In this document: in pieces, positions 10,336-19,526 of the stretch
Layout of the letters: each line of letters starts with the position of its first letter
Position numbering within the stretch: the first letter of the stretch is position 1
Origin: Welwitschia mirabilis
Taxonomy: Eukaryota; Gnetophyta; Gnetopsida; Welwitschiales
DNA length: 64,000 nucleotides
NCBI GenBank assembly: GCA_051453625.1
Contig: JBOZIK010000001.1
Location: forward strand, 298,775,594-298,839,593
Direction of reading: 5' to 3'
Made by a program: the position numbers and the translations under genes
The notes under the pieces: generated by a model
What the model was told of the DNA's origin: nothing
What the model saw: only the letters and a program-made list of their open reading frames with translations
The model's database searches: none

Positions 10336-10682
10336 ACGTTTGAGGAGAGGAAAACAATCAAGCACTTTTGAAGGCGTTTTTTTAAAATAAACGCCTTAAA
10401 AGGGCTCTTACTCACAACCACATAATGACAAGGCGCAATATTTACGGTGGCCTGAGAAGGAACAAGATCCCATCTATGACATACGCCATTGAAAAGTTAG
10501 ACTAGAGAACTTCGCGGACATCTTGAAAAATGACGCTAATAAGGACCTTTGTGTAAAGTTTATTTTTTTTCTTGCTTTTTTTTGGCATTGTACAAAAAGC
10601 CTTAGATCTCATGGTTTTTGATAGGAATGAGGCATGCTTGCTGGCTTTTTTTGAGGATGAAAAATCTAATTTCATTTGCAGA

Positions 10683-10846
10683 ATAGGGGAAGATTATTAT
10701 TCCACTTTCAAGATTGGCAAGGGAGCATCGGATGAGATATCAAGAAGGCATATAGAAGGCTTGCTATAAAATGTCATCCTAATAAAAGCCCTAATAATCA
10801 CAAGGAGGCCAAGGCTAAATTCAAGCTCATCTCCGAGGCTTATGAG
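10683..10846 (+). pseudogene. J-domain exon 1 fragment, unit copy 2
   Basis: Same fragment as 8,239-8,402. It shares the ATA in place of ATG, the same one-base deletion after ASDE and the same HPN in place of HPD, and ends at the same GT donor (10,847). It has one extra in-frame stop (CTATAA region, where copy 1 has the corresponding Leu/Ala codons). The shared lesions show that the fragment was already dead before the two copies separated. Confidence 0.85.
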
Positions 10847-11128
10847 GTCTGTTCTATTTTCTTCTGTTTTCAAAATTAGGCTCGGACTTCAGAAATGTTC
10901 TTTTATCGATTTCCTGAGCATATTTTCTTTCAAATTTATTAGTTTTCTTTTGAATTTTCACTCTCTTGGTTCTTGAGAGATGTCCTCTATCAAAGCAATG
11001 CACATTTCCCTCCACAAAAAGAATGGGCCAAAGTGGCAATGATAGTAGTAGAGCAATTGTAAGGATGACACTTTTACTAATCGCAACATCGACATGTATT
11101 GTAATTTGTGAAGTAATGAATACCTTCT

Positions 11129-12399
11129 CTCTTCTTCTTTGATATAAGTTATAGAAAAGTAGCCTTTGTGATAGAAAATCTAAAATCTAAGTAAGATCTA
11201 TTTTCATTTCCATTTCCATTGCATTTGCATTCCATTCCCATTCACTTGCATTTTATTTCTATTTAAGCATTGCATCTACTTAAGTATTTTTCTTTCATTT
11301 TTTTTTAAGACAAAAGAACTAAAATACTTTGGGAAAATCAATTCCATAACTCTAATCCTAGTGCCTTTGTTGGATTACGACATTTGGGTGAACTCCCATC
11401 TATACTAGCGTGTGTCTTTTTGCAAGTTATATCATTTAGAGGTTTACTTAAGGACTTCAAGATTACATAAATTCACACCACAACACTACTTGATATAGAA
11501 ATGAATTATTCAATGTAGAAAACCATAGAGTACCATTTAAAAGAGTAGTGATAATGACAATATCTAATGTTTATGTTTAGCAAGGTATTAAGTCATGTTT
11601 GGACTATAATTCAATTTTTCCTCAGTTGCAATAACCATAGTACTTTGATAAGATATCATTCAATTATCAATAAATCAATATGCTTATGAAATATATGCCT
11701 TGAAGTAATGGGAGTTTTTAGTTAATGGGGTACTAGATAACACCATTCATTATGATGAGGAGAGTGAAACCCCTACTAAGAGAATAAGGACCTATAAGAC
11801 AAAGCTATATCATGATCAACTAATCCTCTGATGAAGTTTTCATAGATATCGTATTATACTACCAAAGGTTTCTAGCTATTAGAAAAATTTGCCCTAGTAT
11901 GTTTATAATAGTACATCATGGTATAATTATAAGAGGGTGATTCATTTTTTTCCCCTTTTTGTATTTTCCTCTTACTTTTTATTGTTTATTTTGTTCTTTT
12001 CCATTAACTTAGAATCTCATTTTTAAAGTCATTGATTAATCATTAGAATGATGAGGTAACAAAGTATATGGCTAAAAACAAGCATTAGATTAACATAACT
12101 GATATTTTACCATAAAATAAATAAGGAGATTGATTTTATATTTTGGAATATCTTAAGATTAGCTGAATCCGATCCTTATCACATGAAAACCTAAAGTAAA
12201 GAATTACTTAATCATGATAACACTTATGAAAGTCGAACATAAATTAAGTTAAAGATGATCAAGTAGTACCATAACTTAAACCAATGAATAAAATGAAGTA
12301 AGAATTTATTAAGTGGTTAAGGGTAGGTCCTCCTTTTTGCAAAGGGGATCTTCCAAGTTAATTACTTCTAGCATGTTCAAGGTATAAGAACAATTATTG
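11129..12399 (+). mobile_element. gypsy LTR-like sequence and unassigned insert
   Basis: This begins the ~2.1 kb insert absent from unit copy 1. At 11,195-11,275 a CATTTC/CATTGC-rich tract and then, at about 11,300-11,420, a GGATTACGACATTTGGG...TATACTAGCGTGTGT stretch resemble in order the end of the gypsy LTR at about 51,590-51,800 (ATTGCATTC tract, TATGATATTGGGTTGG, TATACTAGTATGTATTTG). The similarity is by eye and partial. The rest (11,450-12,399) holds no recognised domain. The LTR-like part is in plus orientation while the pol piece to its right is minus, so this is rearranged debris, not one element. Confidence 0.4.
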
Positions 12400-13248
12400 A
12401 AATATGTATAAATTTTTAACCTTTATTCATTTACTTTTTATATTTCTTGAGTGTGAAGGTTAGAGACCTTATTAGAGCCATTTGAATGTAGCCTTTTTAC
12501 ATGATAAGAATCAAGCCAATTAGAGGTCAACTTATTATGTATATGATATATTTAAGTATTATACAAAAGCATGAATTAACTTGTATTCATAAGTTTAATG
12601 ATTTTCTCTTTGATTAATGGCTTAATGATAGGATTAAGCATTCTTTGAGGTTCTTTAATGGATTTAGCATTGTTTACTAAGTAAACTTTATGTTGAATAA
12701 TATGAGGAAATATGGCACTAAGATCTTTATAAGTCCACATAAAAGATTTTATTTTTCAAGTAGTAAGTTGAATCAAGGATTTTTTAGGGGGAGGATGAAG
12801 TTTAAATATAATGATTAATGGATTGTTAAGGTTTTTATTTACAAAAATGTATTTTAAATCATTGGGCAGGTCTTTGAGTTGAAGATCATTTTCATCCTCC
12901 ATAGTTGTAAAACACCCATCTTGATGTAAAATATTTTTAATGAATCCCATATGTTAAATATCTTGGTTAAGTATAGGTTTAAATTTCTAATAAGAATCAT
13001 TATTAAAGAATTTATTTAAGAGATCTAGGTTGAGATTGTAAGGGTTAGAGTAGTTTAGAGATTTAATAATATTAGAATATTTCTCTTTATCATTGAACAA
13101 GATTGAGTCATGTAATGAAAAATTTTTTTCTTTTTAAGGATAATATTGCACCAACATGGATGATCTAAATTTTTTTCCTATGTCTACTTCATCTTCTATG
13201 TCTTTTTTAGTGGCATTGAAAACTCTGATACTAAACTTTTTATTATCT
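12400..13248 (-). mobile_element. Ty3/gypsy (Athila/Tat-like) protease-to-RT fragment
   Basis: Reading the minus strand from 13,248 down: FNATKKDIEDEVD, then NILHQDGCFTTMEDENDLQL, KDLPNDLKYIFVNKNL and NNPLIIIFKLHPPPKKSLIQL, then MWTYKDLSAIFPHIIQHKV and EPQRMLNPIIKPLIKEKI. This is the linker between protease and reverse transcriptase plus the first RT block (R-R-L-N-P type) of Athila/Tat gypsy elements. It is the same family as the plus-strand element at 51.9-55.9 kb, which has NFLYQDGIIITM, LNNDL-KPLIINV and SLIQLLTFK in the same order. The RT catalytic part is missing and several stops interrupt it. Confidence 0.75.
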
Positions 13249-13601
13249 GACAAATCTTAATGGAGGCATATTTTATACCAAGACGATTATTATTCTTCTT
13301 ACTCTGACCAAATCAATGAACAAGAGAAATAGAAGGCAAATCAAGGAGTCAACTTTATATGTATGATCTTTTGAGGAAATTTACTTATAGGATCATCGAA
13401 CAATATTCAAAATATCACAGTTTCAGCGTTTCTTCTAAGAATTTCTTAGAAATTAGCATAGTGCAGAATAGTGGCTTTTCGTAGATTTCTCTTACCCCTA
13501 CCACACTCCCGCATCCCTGGGGACTCAAACACTATAATCCTCTAAGTAAGATGAAGGGCTAGAAAGCAAGCATTATAGCGATGAAAGAATGTAGGAAGAA
13601 C

Positions 13602-13664
13602 ATAAAGATCACTCTTTATGCTTTGACGGATGATGCCTTCTCTAAGTTGAAATAGGACAAGATG
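13602..13664 (+). pseudogene. fasciclin-like (FAS1) domain fragment, unit copy 2
   Basis: Second copy of the fragment at 9,024-9,086, reading IKITLYALTDDAFSKLK then TAG, where copy 1 has CAG, a C-to-T change. It shares the Pro-to-Leu replacement with copy 1. Confidence 0.55.
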
Positions 13665-14101
13665 TAAGGCTCAACTGCAGTTGTATGCTTGCTAAGCTTT
13701 GAGTGTGCAAACACAAGACATATCCCCTTCCTTATGATGATGACAGTTCAGCTACATTTAAATCATTCTTTTATTTAATGCATTTCCCTCCAATCACACT
13801 TCACAAACATATGGGTAAGAGCATTATTGTGTTAAAACATTGCTTAGTGGTGTTGATGTAGTGCTTATACATTTGGAAATGTGCTGCCTTAATGTTGAAG
13901 TGTTTTCTTTACTAGTGTTTTTCCTTTACTAACATATTCTATATGGGACATCTCAAAGCATCCATCACAACTTTCCAAGATGACCACATGACTCATGAAA
14001 GGATGAAGGTTTCTAGAGGGGTCTCAAAACTAGATCGGTTAATACCATTACCAGCACATGGATCCTATGATTACTTTAGTCAATTACAACTTTGAGTACT
14101 G

Positions 14102-14421
14102 TTAGATATTGAGGATAGTTAGACTCTTGTAGATTACAACATTTAGAAGGAGTCAACTCTGCACTTAGTCCTTTAATTGAGAGGAGGAATGAAAATTTTT
14201 ATCAAGATACTTATTGGAAAAACCATCACCTTGGAAGTTGAAAGCTTTGATACAATAAACAATGTGAAGACAAATATTCAGGAAAAAAAGGTATCCCTCT
14301 AGACCAGTAGAGGTTGATATTTATAGGAAAGCAGCAAGAAGATGGTTAAACCCTTGTTGATTACAACATTTAGAAAGAGTCTATGCTTCACATGGTTCTT
14401 TGACTCCGAGAAGGGTATTAG
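14102..14421 (+). pseudogene. polyubiquitin pseudogene (partial unit plus full unit)
   Basis: The sequence encodes the C-terminal third of one ubiquitin repeat (14,102-14,188; TLVDYNI, stop, KESTLHLVL, stop, LRGG) fused head to tail to a nearly complete second repeat (14,189-14,421; [19 protein letters not shown], then an unfilled one-base deletion near 14,287, then recognisable DYNI-KES and a final L-LREGY, stop). The head-to-tail junction after LRGG and the single extra residue before the stop are typical of plant polyubiquitin genes. Ubiquitin is a 76-residue protein modifier released from the polyprotein by deubiquitinases. At least five codons are now stops, most explained by C-to-T or G-to-A change, and one Gly of the final diglycine is Glu. 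It is clearly non-functional. It joins a P450 fragment within about 20 bp of its stop. Confidence 0.93.
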
Positions 14422-14439
14422 GTGTTTTATTGTAATAAC

Positions 14440-15165
14440 AGGTCCTTGACTCTCAGGAAACTTCTCAAAGAAATGAATTGGAGATATCCTAGAATGTTTT
14501 TATAAGACCTTATCTAGATGATAAATCCAGGAAATAATTTAAACTAGACTATAACCTTTTTAATACCGGTCTTATAAAACTGCCCAATGATCTTCCTGGG
14601 TTTGCTTTCTATAAGGTCAGGCTTGAAGTATCTCAGCTGACCAGGACACTTGCAAATTACGTAAAGCAAAGCAATGTTAGCATGAAAACAGGGAAGAAGC
14701 CCTCCTATTTGATGGATTTCCGGATGTCTGAAACTGCCAAAAAGACTAAAGAAGTAGATGAAAGAGGTACATCAAGGCCCCCACATTCCAGTGATGATGA
14801 AATTGGAGGATACATTTTTTATTTCTTGTTTGCAGTCTAAGATGCCTCCACTTCCTCTCTGCTATGAGTTATCACTCTGCTAGGGTCCCATCTTAAAGTT
14901 CTTAACAAGGTCAGAGAAGAATAGGCAAGAATTAGACCTGATGTTCTAGATCCTATAACTCTAGAGCAAAATTAAGAAAAATGAAGTACAGTGAAATGGT
15001 TGTTAAAGAGGTCCTTAAAATCTGGCCACCCAATACTGCCACTGATTACCATATAATAGAAAACTATACAATCCCAAAGGGGACCATTATTTTTCCATTA
15101 GTTTTTGAGCCATCTTTCCACAGATGTTCTAATGGAAAAACGTTTAACCCAGCTTGACAGGAGGA
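14440..15165 (+). pseudogene. CYP710A-like cytochrome P450 fragment (sterol C-22 desaturase)
   Basis: Recognisable blocks in order: RPYLDDKSRK and LDYNLFNTGLIKLPNDLPG (14,500-14,600), FAFYKVRLEVSQLTRTLANY, SYLMDFRMSE, EIGGYIFYFLFAV-stop-DASTSSL (I-helix region, about 14,800-14,860), KEVLKIWPPN (K-helix, about 15,012-15,041), ENYTIPKG-like, FEPSFHR and KTFNPA. These match the plant CYP710A family, which makes stigmasterol-type sterols by C-22 desaturation in the ER. The Arg of the K-helix ExxR is Lys, the I-helix AQDASTS Gln is a stop, frameshifts occur, and the N-terminal membrane anchor and heme-cysteine loop are absent. About half the usual ~500 residues are represented. CYP710A genes usually lack introns, so DNA-level or RNA-level origin cannot be separated from this piece alone. 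Confidence 0.88.
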
Positions 15166-15187
15166 TTAGCTATGTTATTATTCACAG

Positions 15188-15307
15188 GCCTTGTATATTT
15201 CAAAAGATGCGAAGGCCAAAGAATGCGGTTTACTCAAGGACAATCTAGAAAGTGCATTTGGAGTATTTATGGATATTGGCTTAACCCACAATTTATTTGA
15301 AAGCTAG
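15188..15307 (+). pseudogene. terminal exon fragment of an unrecognised gene
   Basis: A splice-acceptor-like ATTATTCACAG is followed by 39 open codons and a TAG: ALYISKDAKAKECGLLKDNL, then an ESAFGVFMDIG stretch, ending NLFES. Composition is gene-like and there is no internal stop. I do not recognise the family. It directly follows the P450 fragment, which normally would not be followed by such an exon, so it looks like a fourth captured piece in the same mosaic. Confidence 0.45.
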
Positions 15308-15493
15308 AAGTTATTCTCTCTTCTGGAAATAAAATCACCTGTGAAAACTCATAACACAAAGCCTTTCTCTTTATTTCTATATTAGCTTATTTGTGTGAAT
15401 CTAATGAAAATCTGTTAATATAAATCACCTTAGAAATTTCTCATGTAATGATGTAATTATAAGCTAACTAGGCTATGAAACAAGCCATAAAAA

Positions 15494-15512
15494 ATATATA
15501 TATATATATATA
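15494..15512. repeat. TA dinucleotide microsatellite
   Basis: About nine TA repeats inside R1 copy 1. R1 copy 2 has only a short ATATATAA at the homologous place (about 19,730), so the array is specific to copy 1. Confidence 0.85.
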
Positions 15513-15635
15513 GGGTTTGTATATGATATGTGATTCAACATTATAGTGGGTGTAGTGTTCCTAGAAGTAGATCTTCCTCTACATCAAATTCAATGATACA
15601 AAAAATAGAAGAGAACAATGAGTTGCAAATTGGAT

Positions 15636-16199
15636 AATCCACATGGGTTGGCATTTGCACTTGGGAATGGGGCAATGTTGATCATATATACTCACTGAAA
15701 GTAATCAATTATAATGCACTATCATAATGCATGAAAATAGACCTGAAAGTGATCAATGCATTGTACTGTAATTTTTTTTTGTTTATTTTTGTATATTTTT
15801 ATTAAAAATTTTCTTCATTGTTTAATTTTTGTAGAAGTTGTAGACATAAAAACAATAGTTTCAGATCCATTTCTTGAACATTTTATTATTAGGTATTCAT
15901 ATAGGATTAGATTTATGCAAAAATAATGCATTTCTACTATATATTTCATCTATTTATTCCTTTGTATTTCTGTAAATTTTTTTCTTCACCATTCAATTTT
16001 TGCATAGAATGTAAATATAAAAATAATAGATTTAGATCTATTTTATGCACTTTTTATTGTCAAGTATGCATTTATGCTTAGCTTTATTAAGGTCCATTTT
16101 TGTAAAATATTCTTGTTTTTCATTTAGTTTTTGTAAAGGCTATAGAGATAAAACAGTAGATTCAGTTCTGTTTTGATAAATGCCAACCCATGTGGATTA
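15636..16199. mobile_element. ~564 bp inverted-repeat element (MITE-like), copy 1
   Basis: The left end TAATCCACATGGGTTGGCAT and the right end (reverse complement at 16,178-16,199) form near-perfect terminal inverted repeats of about 22 bp. Further inside, ATAATGCA and AATGCA motifs are also placed symmetrically. The core (about 15,790-16,175) consists of three imperfect tandem units of ~150-175 bp, each with TTTTTGTA...TAATTTTTGTAGA...ATAAAA-ATAGATT...TTTTATT. There is no coding capacity. Size and inverted ends suit a non-autonomous DNA transposon, but no clear target-site duplication was seen. Confidence 0.6.
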
Positions 16200-16698
16200 C
16201 ATAAAATTATAGGTGTTATAATGCATTAGAACAATGCACGGTGTTGAAAGTAATTGCTTATTCAAAGTTTGTCTAGGGAAGAGCTTTGTTCAAATGATTA
16301 ATTGCTTATTTTTATTGTTATAATGTCATTAATGACACTCTTTTATCAATACGAATTTCTATTAAAGATAGACTTAGTCATTAGTATCTGTTAGGATGAA
16401 TGACAATAACTTGAGTTCCTTAAAAACTTTTACAATTACATAAGGATCAGCTTTTGATGAGGACAGGGAAGTAGAGAGGACAAGGATTGGGTAATGACAA
16501 CAAAATTATCTCCTAGCAATACATATTATAAAATACTTGATTATAGGTTTCTAGTTCTGTTTTGCTAAATTTGGTCTTAGAATAATTTGTTTTGGGTATA
16601 TGTCAAAGCCCTATGGTTTTGATTTTTTTTGAACATTTGTTTAAATACCTGTCTTGAGGTTACAAAATTTTGTTAGTTACACATCTTTTAATGTTTAT

Positions 16699-16798
16699 NN
16701 NNNNNNNNNNNNNNNNNNNNNNNNNNNNNNNNNNNNNNNNNNNNNNNNNNNNNNNNNNNNNNNNNNNNNNNNNNNNNNNNNNNNNNNNNNNNNNNNNN
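16699..16798. other. assembly gap (100 N)
   Basis: Gap at the right end of R1 copy 1, at the point homologous to about 20,918 in copy 2. Confidence 0.99.
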
Positions 16799-17880
16799 GA
16801 GTAGAGTGTTTTCTACATGTAATTGATACAACAATGGTCTAATGCACAACTATGTCCAACGAATAAAGAGATCAGACTTAAAAGAATAGGCACTAGAGAA
16901 GGCAGCTGATGTGTCTTGCAATACTAATAACACATGCACTGATTTCTAGATAGAAAGTCTATAACAGAGAATTAAGGAGTGTAGTCCTTCAAAAAAGAAG
17001 AGAAAACATGCTAATGAAAAATGTGCTAGGAGGTGAAAATAACAAATGACAAAGGATAGAAATACCAAACAGAGGAGTATGCAGATGTTTATCTTTAGGA
17101 ACTGCACCATCGCTAGAGGTGGGCACGATTATGTAGGAAAGACTAAGTATGACAGAAGGTGATGATCATTAACAGTATGTAGGGAGGATAACAATGATTA
17201 ACTGATAACGTAATGGTCAAAAGAAGTAAACGTTGACAAGGCATTTAATGGCTATAAAGGGATGGAAAGTGATGTATTTCATGAATCAGATGATCAAGCC
17301 TTAATGCCTTTGGCTGTTGGTGTATTTCTTAGTAGTAAATATGTGCAGAAGGAAGAGCGTTGCAGAGTACATAAGGAAAATACGAGAACGAACTGAAGAA
17401 TAAAAAACAAAAGGGATGCACTTATGCATAATTAAGGAAGTGCATTGTGTGAAGAAAGGAGCAATGTACTAATGGACAGAGCGATGAGTGTGTTAACTAA
17501 TGGATGCAGGACGAGAGTGGAAAGAAATGCTTGAACATTTTAATAAGTTATTTTTTTATTTGAAATGATCATTATTGATTTTAGTAAGTTATTTAAACAT
17601 TTTTCTATAAATGTATACAAATATGATTTCTTTTGTCCACATTTGCAGCCATTAAATAGGGGTTCTATGATGTACAATCTTATGTTTCATTTAGATATAC
17701 TAGAAAGGATAAGTGCCTTCTCCACATTTCATGCAGGCTAATCAGATGATTTCATTAACGAGATTATTAGTTACTTTTTGGTGCAGAAATGGTAAAAGTT
17801 ACTTTGTGTAGTCATGTTTTTGTTTATTTTCAAGAGCTTATCCCTTAAAATCACTTACCGTGAAGCTTTTTTGTCAAGGT
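16799..17880. other. moderately GC-rich stretch, no gene identified
   Basis: 16,799-17,530 is less AT-rich than the rest and contains purine-rich stretches, but there is no frame longer than a few dozen codons and no motif I recognise. It may be the 5' region of the broken thioesterase-like gene to the right. 17,530-17,880 returns to AT-rich sequence. Confidence 0.25.
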
Positions 17881-18963
17881 CACAATTGTTTCAAGAGAAG
17901 ATGGATGTGTATACTAAGGTAAGGATCTGTTATGTTACAAACAAATGACTTGTTAAATGACTTGTTCATGTTCTCATATACAATTAATTTTAAGTGAATG
18001 GCAGAACGATCGGTAGCTTCTTATGGCAGTTGGGATGGTGGATGCAACTTTTAAGTCCATGCGTGACCCCATAATGAGTGTTGGATCCTCTAGATCAAAG
18101 TATGTAATAGTTTACTTTACTTTTACTTCCCAATTCCTATTGATTTTTTCATGCACCCTTCTAAAATCTGTGTAAGAGATGATAAATAAGTTAAGAATCC
18201 CAATGAAGTGGGACCTTTCTTATTTGCAATGCCAAGTTATGCAACACTTAGATTTTATACACCCATATTGTAAAATATTCTAGTCTTTCTCTTCTGATTC
18301 AGTAATACGTCATCATTCAGTGACATGCATGCAACTATCCATCTTGCAACGGTTTTGTATACCCTTTCATGAAAAGTTAGTAGTCATTAGTAGAGTTTTC
18401 CAAAGAAATATTACTAATGTCAGAAACACATGATTAATGACTACTCGAAAGGCAAAACCTAGAGGTGGAGGTTCTGTCATATCGCCTTTAGAGCATGATA
18501 CCACTAACTTCTATTCAATTATTAAGTACATGATATGAACTGATTGGAAATTTATGCAATGCTTTTTCACTCCATTCTAGAGCAGATTTATAACAGTATG
18601 AGTTGAACGAATTATGGCTCTGAGGCATTCATTCATGTAACAGTATGACGGGTCTTCCTCTCTTTCTCTTTCTCTCCCTTACATGAACCTTCTCAAATAC
18701 TCACATCAAATTTGTTTCTGGATTACCCCTATATTCGTAATAGCTACCATTGTAGAGGAAAAACTGAAATATTTAAAACTACTGTATTAACACTAAACAT
18801 GTTGTTTGAGTTAGCTTTACATTTTTATTTCAAAGTACATTTGTGAATTAAGATGATCTTCCTCTCTATATTTTCATTAAACGTTTAAGTACAAAATTGA
18901 TGAAAATGTTTTGGGATGTCTGTTCTATGAGTTTACAAAAACATCTGTCATTTCATTTCTACA
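17881..18963 (+). other. putative upstream exons/introns of the thioesterase-like pseudogene
   Basis: A coding-like run at 17,881-17,918 ends in a GTAAGG donor. A second at about 18,005-18,096 reads ASYGSWDGG and, in another frame, MSVGSSRSK before TATGTAA. A CT-rich tract lies at 18,655-18,690. Plant acyl-protein thioesterase genes do begin with a short Ser/Gly-rich exon, so these could be its remains. This is inference from position. No other gene is visible in the stretch. Confidence 0.25.
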
Positions 18964-19079
18964 GGAAATCACACTCAATAACGATCATTTGATTATAATA
19001 GAACACATGTAGTAAAGCTAAACGAAAAGCATCAAGCAATCATCATCTGGCTTCATGCTCTAGGGAACAATGGTTCCAG
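18964..19079 (+). pseudogene. acyl-protein thioesterase-like exon (carboxylesterase)
   Basis: A clean acceptor (TTTCTACAG) precedes a 116-bp exon ending at a GT donor (19,080). The frame reads FDYNRTHVVKLNEKHQAI and IIWLHALGNNGSR. This matches the N-terminal beta-strand and oxyanion-hole block of plant acyl-protein thioesterases/lysophospholipase-like carboxylesterases (alpha/beta hydrolases), where IVWLHGLGDNG is the norm; the second Gly and the Asp are changed here. Upstream codons include in-frame stops. The next exons, with the nucleophilic GFSMGA serine, are not present in the 450 bp before R1 copy 2. It is a single-exon relic, not a working gene. Confidence 0.8.
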
Positions 19080-19526
19080 GTTCTATTTTTCTTCTTTTGT
19101 GGTTATGAAACATATTTTCTAAATTAATCTGACTCTGTAGGATTATTATATGTGACATAAATCTGAGAGCTGTGAAAATGTCTAAAAATGAAATGAATTA
19201 CTAAAGGAAGAATATATTCATTAAACAAAGCTACCTTAACATCCTTTTGGAATTATTTAAAAAATTAAAATTTCAATCGTAGATATATTGTTTTCCTATC
19301 TTTAATATGTTATTTAAAGCTTTTAAAGGGTTCTTTAGAGATAAATATAACTTTGTCTAGTTTTACATATGGGTGTACATTAGGCTTGTTCTGCTTTTGT
19401 TGTTATTAATCCTATTTTTTATCTTGTTTGATTTTCATCATTCTTATTGAATGTCTTGTATAGCTCACCATCTTTATGATATTTTTAGATTTAGTCTTGC
19501 ATTGATATGTGTGAATTAAAGACTCT
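19080..19526. other. AT-rich stretch between thioesterase exon and R1 copy 2
   Basis: This has the texture of a plant intron (T-rich, no frames). No further thioesterase exon is visible, which suggests the relic was cut off by the R1 sequence. Confidence 0.4.

Larger units (their letters stand above)
9706..13985. repeat. gene-fragment unit, copy 2 (interrupted)
   Basis: Homologous to 7,226-9,407. The first part is 9,706 to about 11,128 and the second about 13,249-13,985; between them lies ~2.1 kb of gypsy-related sequence absent from copy 1. A short extra stretch (AAGTGGCAATGATAGTAGTA) at about 11,031-11,066 is also unique to this copy. About 25 bp present in copy 1 at 8,660-8,685 is replaced at the insertion point, so the insertion was not clean. 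Beyond 13,985 the sequence continues into the polyubiquitin pseudogene. Confidence 0.8.
15326..16698. repeat. dispersed repeat R1, copy 1
   Basis: About 1.4 kb that recurs in the same orientation at 19,527-20,918. Shared landmarks are AAGCCTTTCT, GTAGATCTTCCTCTACATCAAA, the inverted-repeat element described separately, GATAGACTTAGTCATTAGTATC and GTCAAAGCCCTATGGTTTTGA. The sequences just upstream of the two copies differ: CYP710A/unknown exon here, a thioesterase exon region at copy 2. Copy 1 ends at the gap. No protein domain is recognised inside. It could be the constant part of an element that carries different host fragments. Confidence 0.85.
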
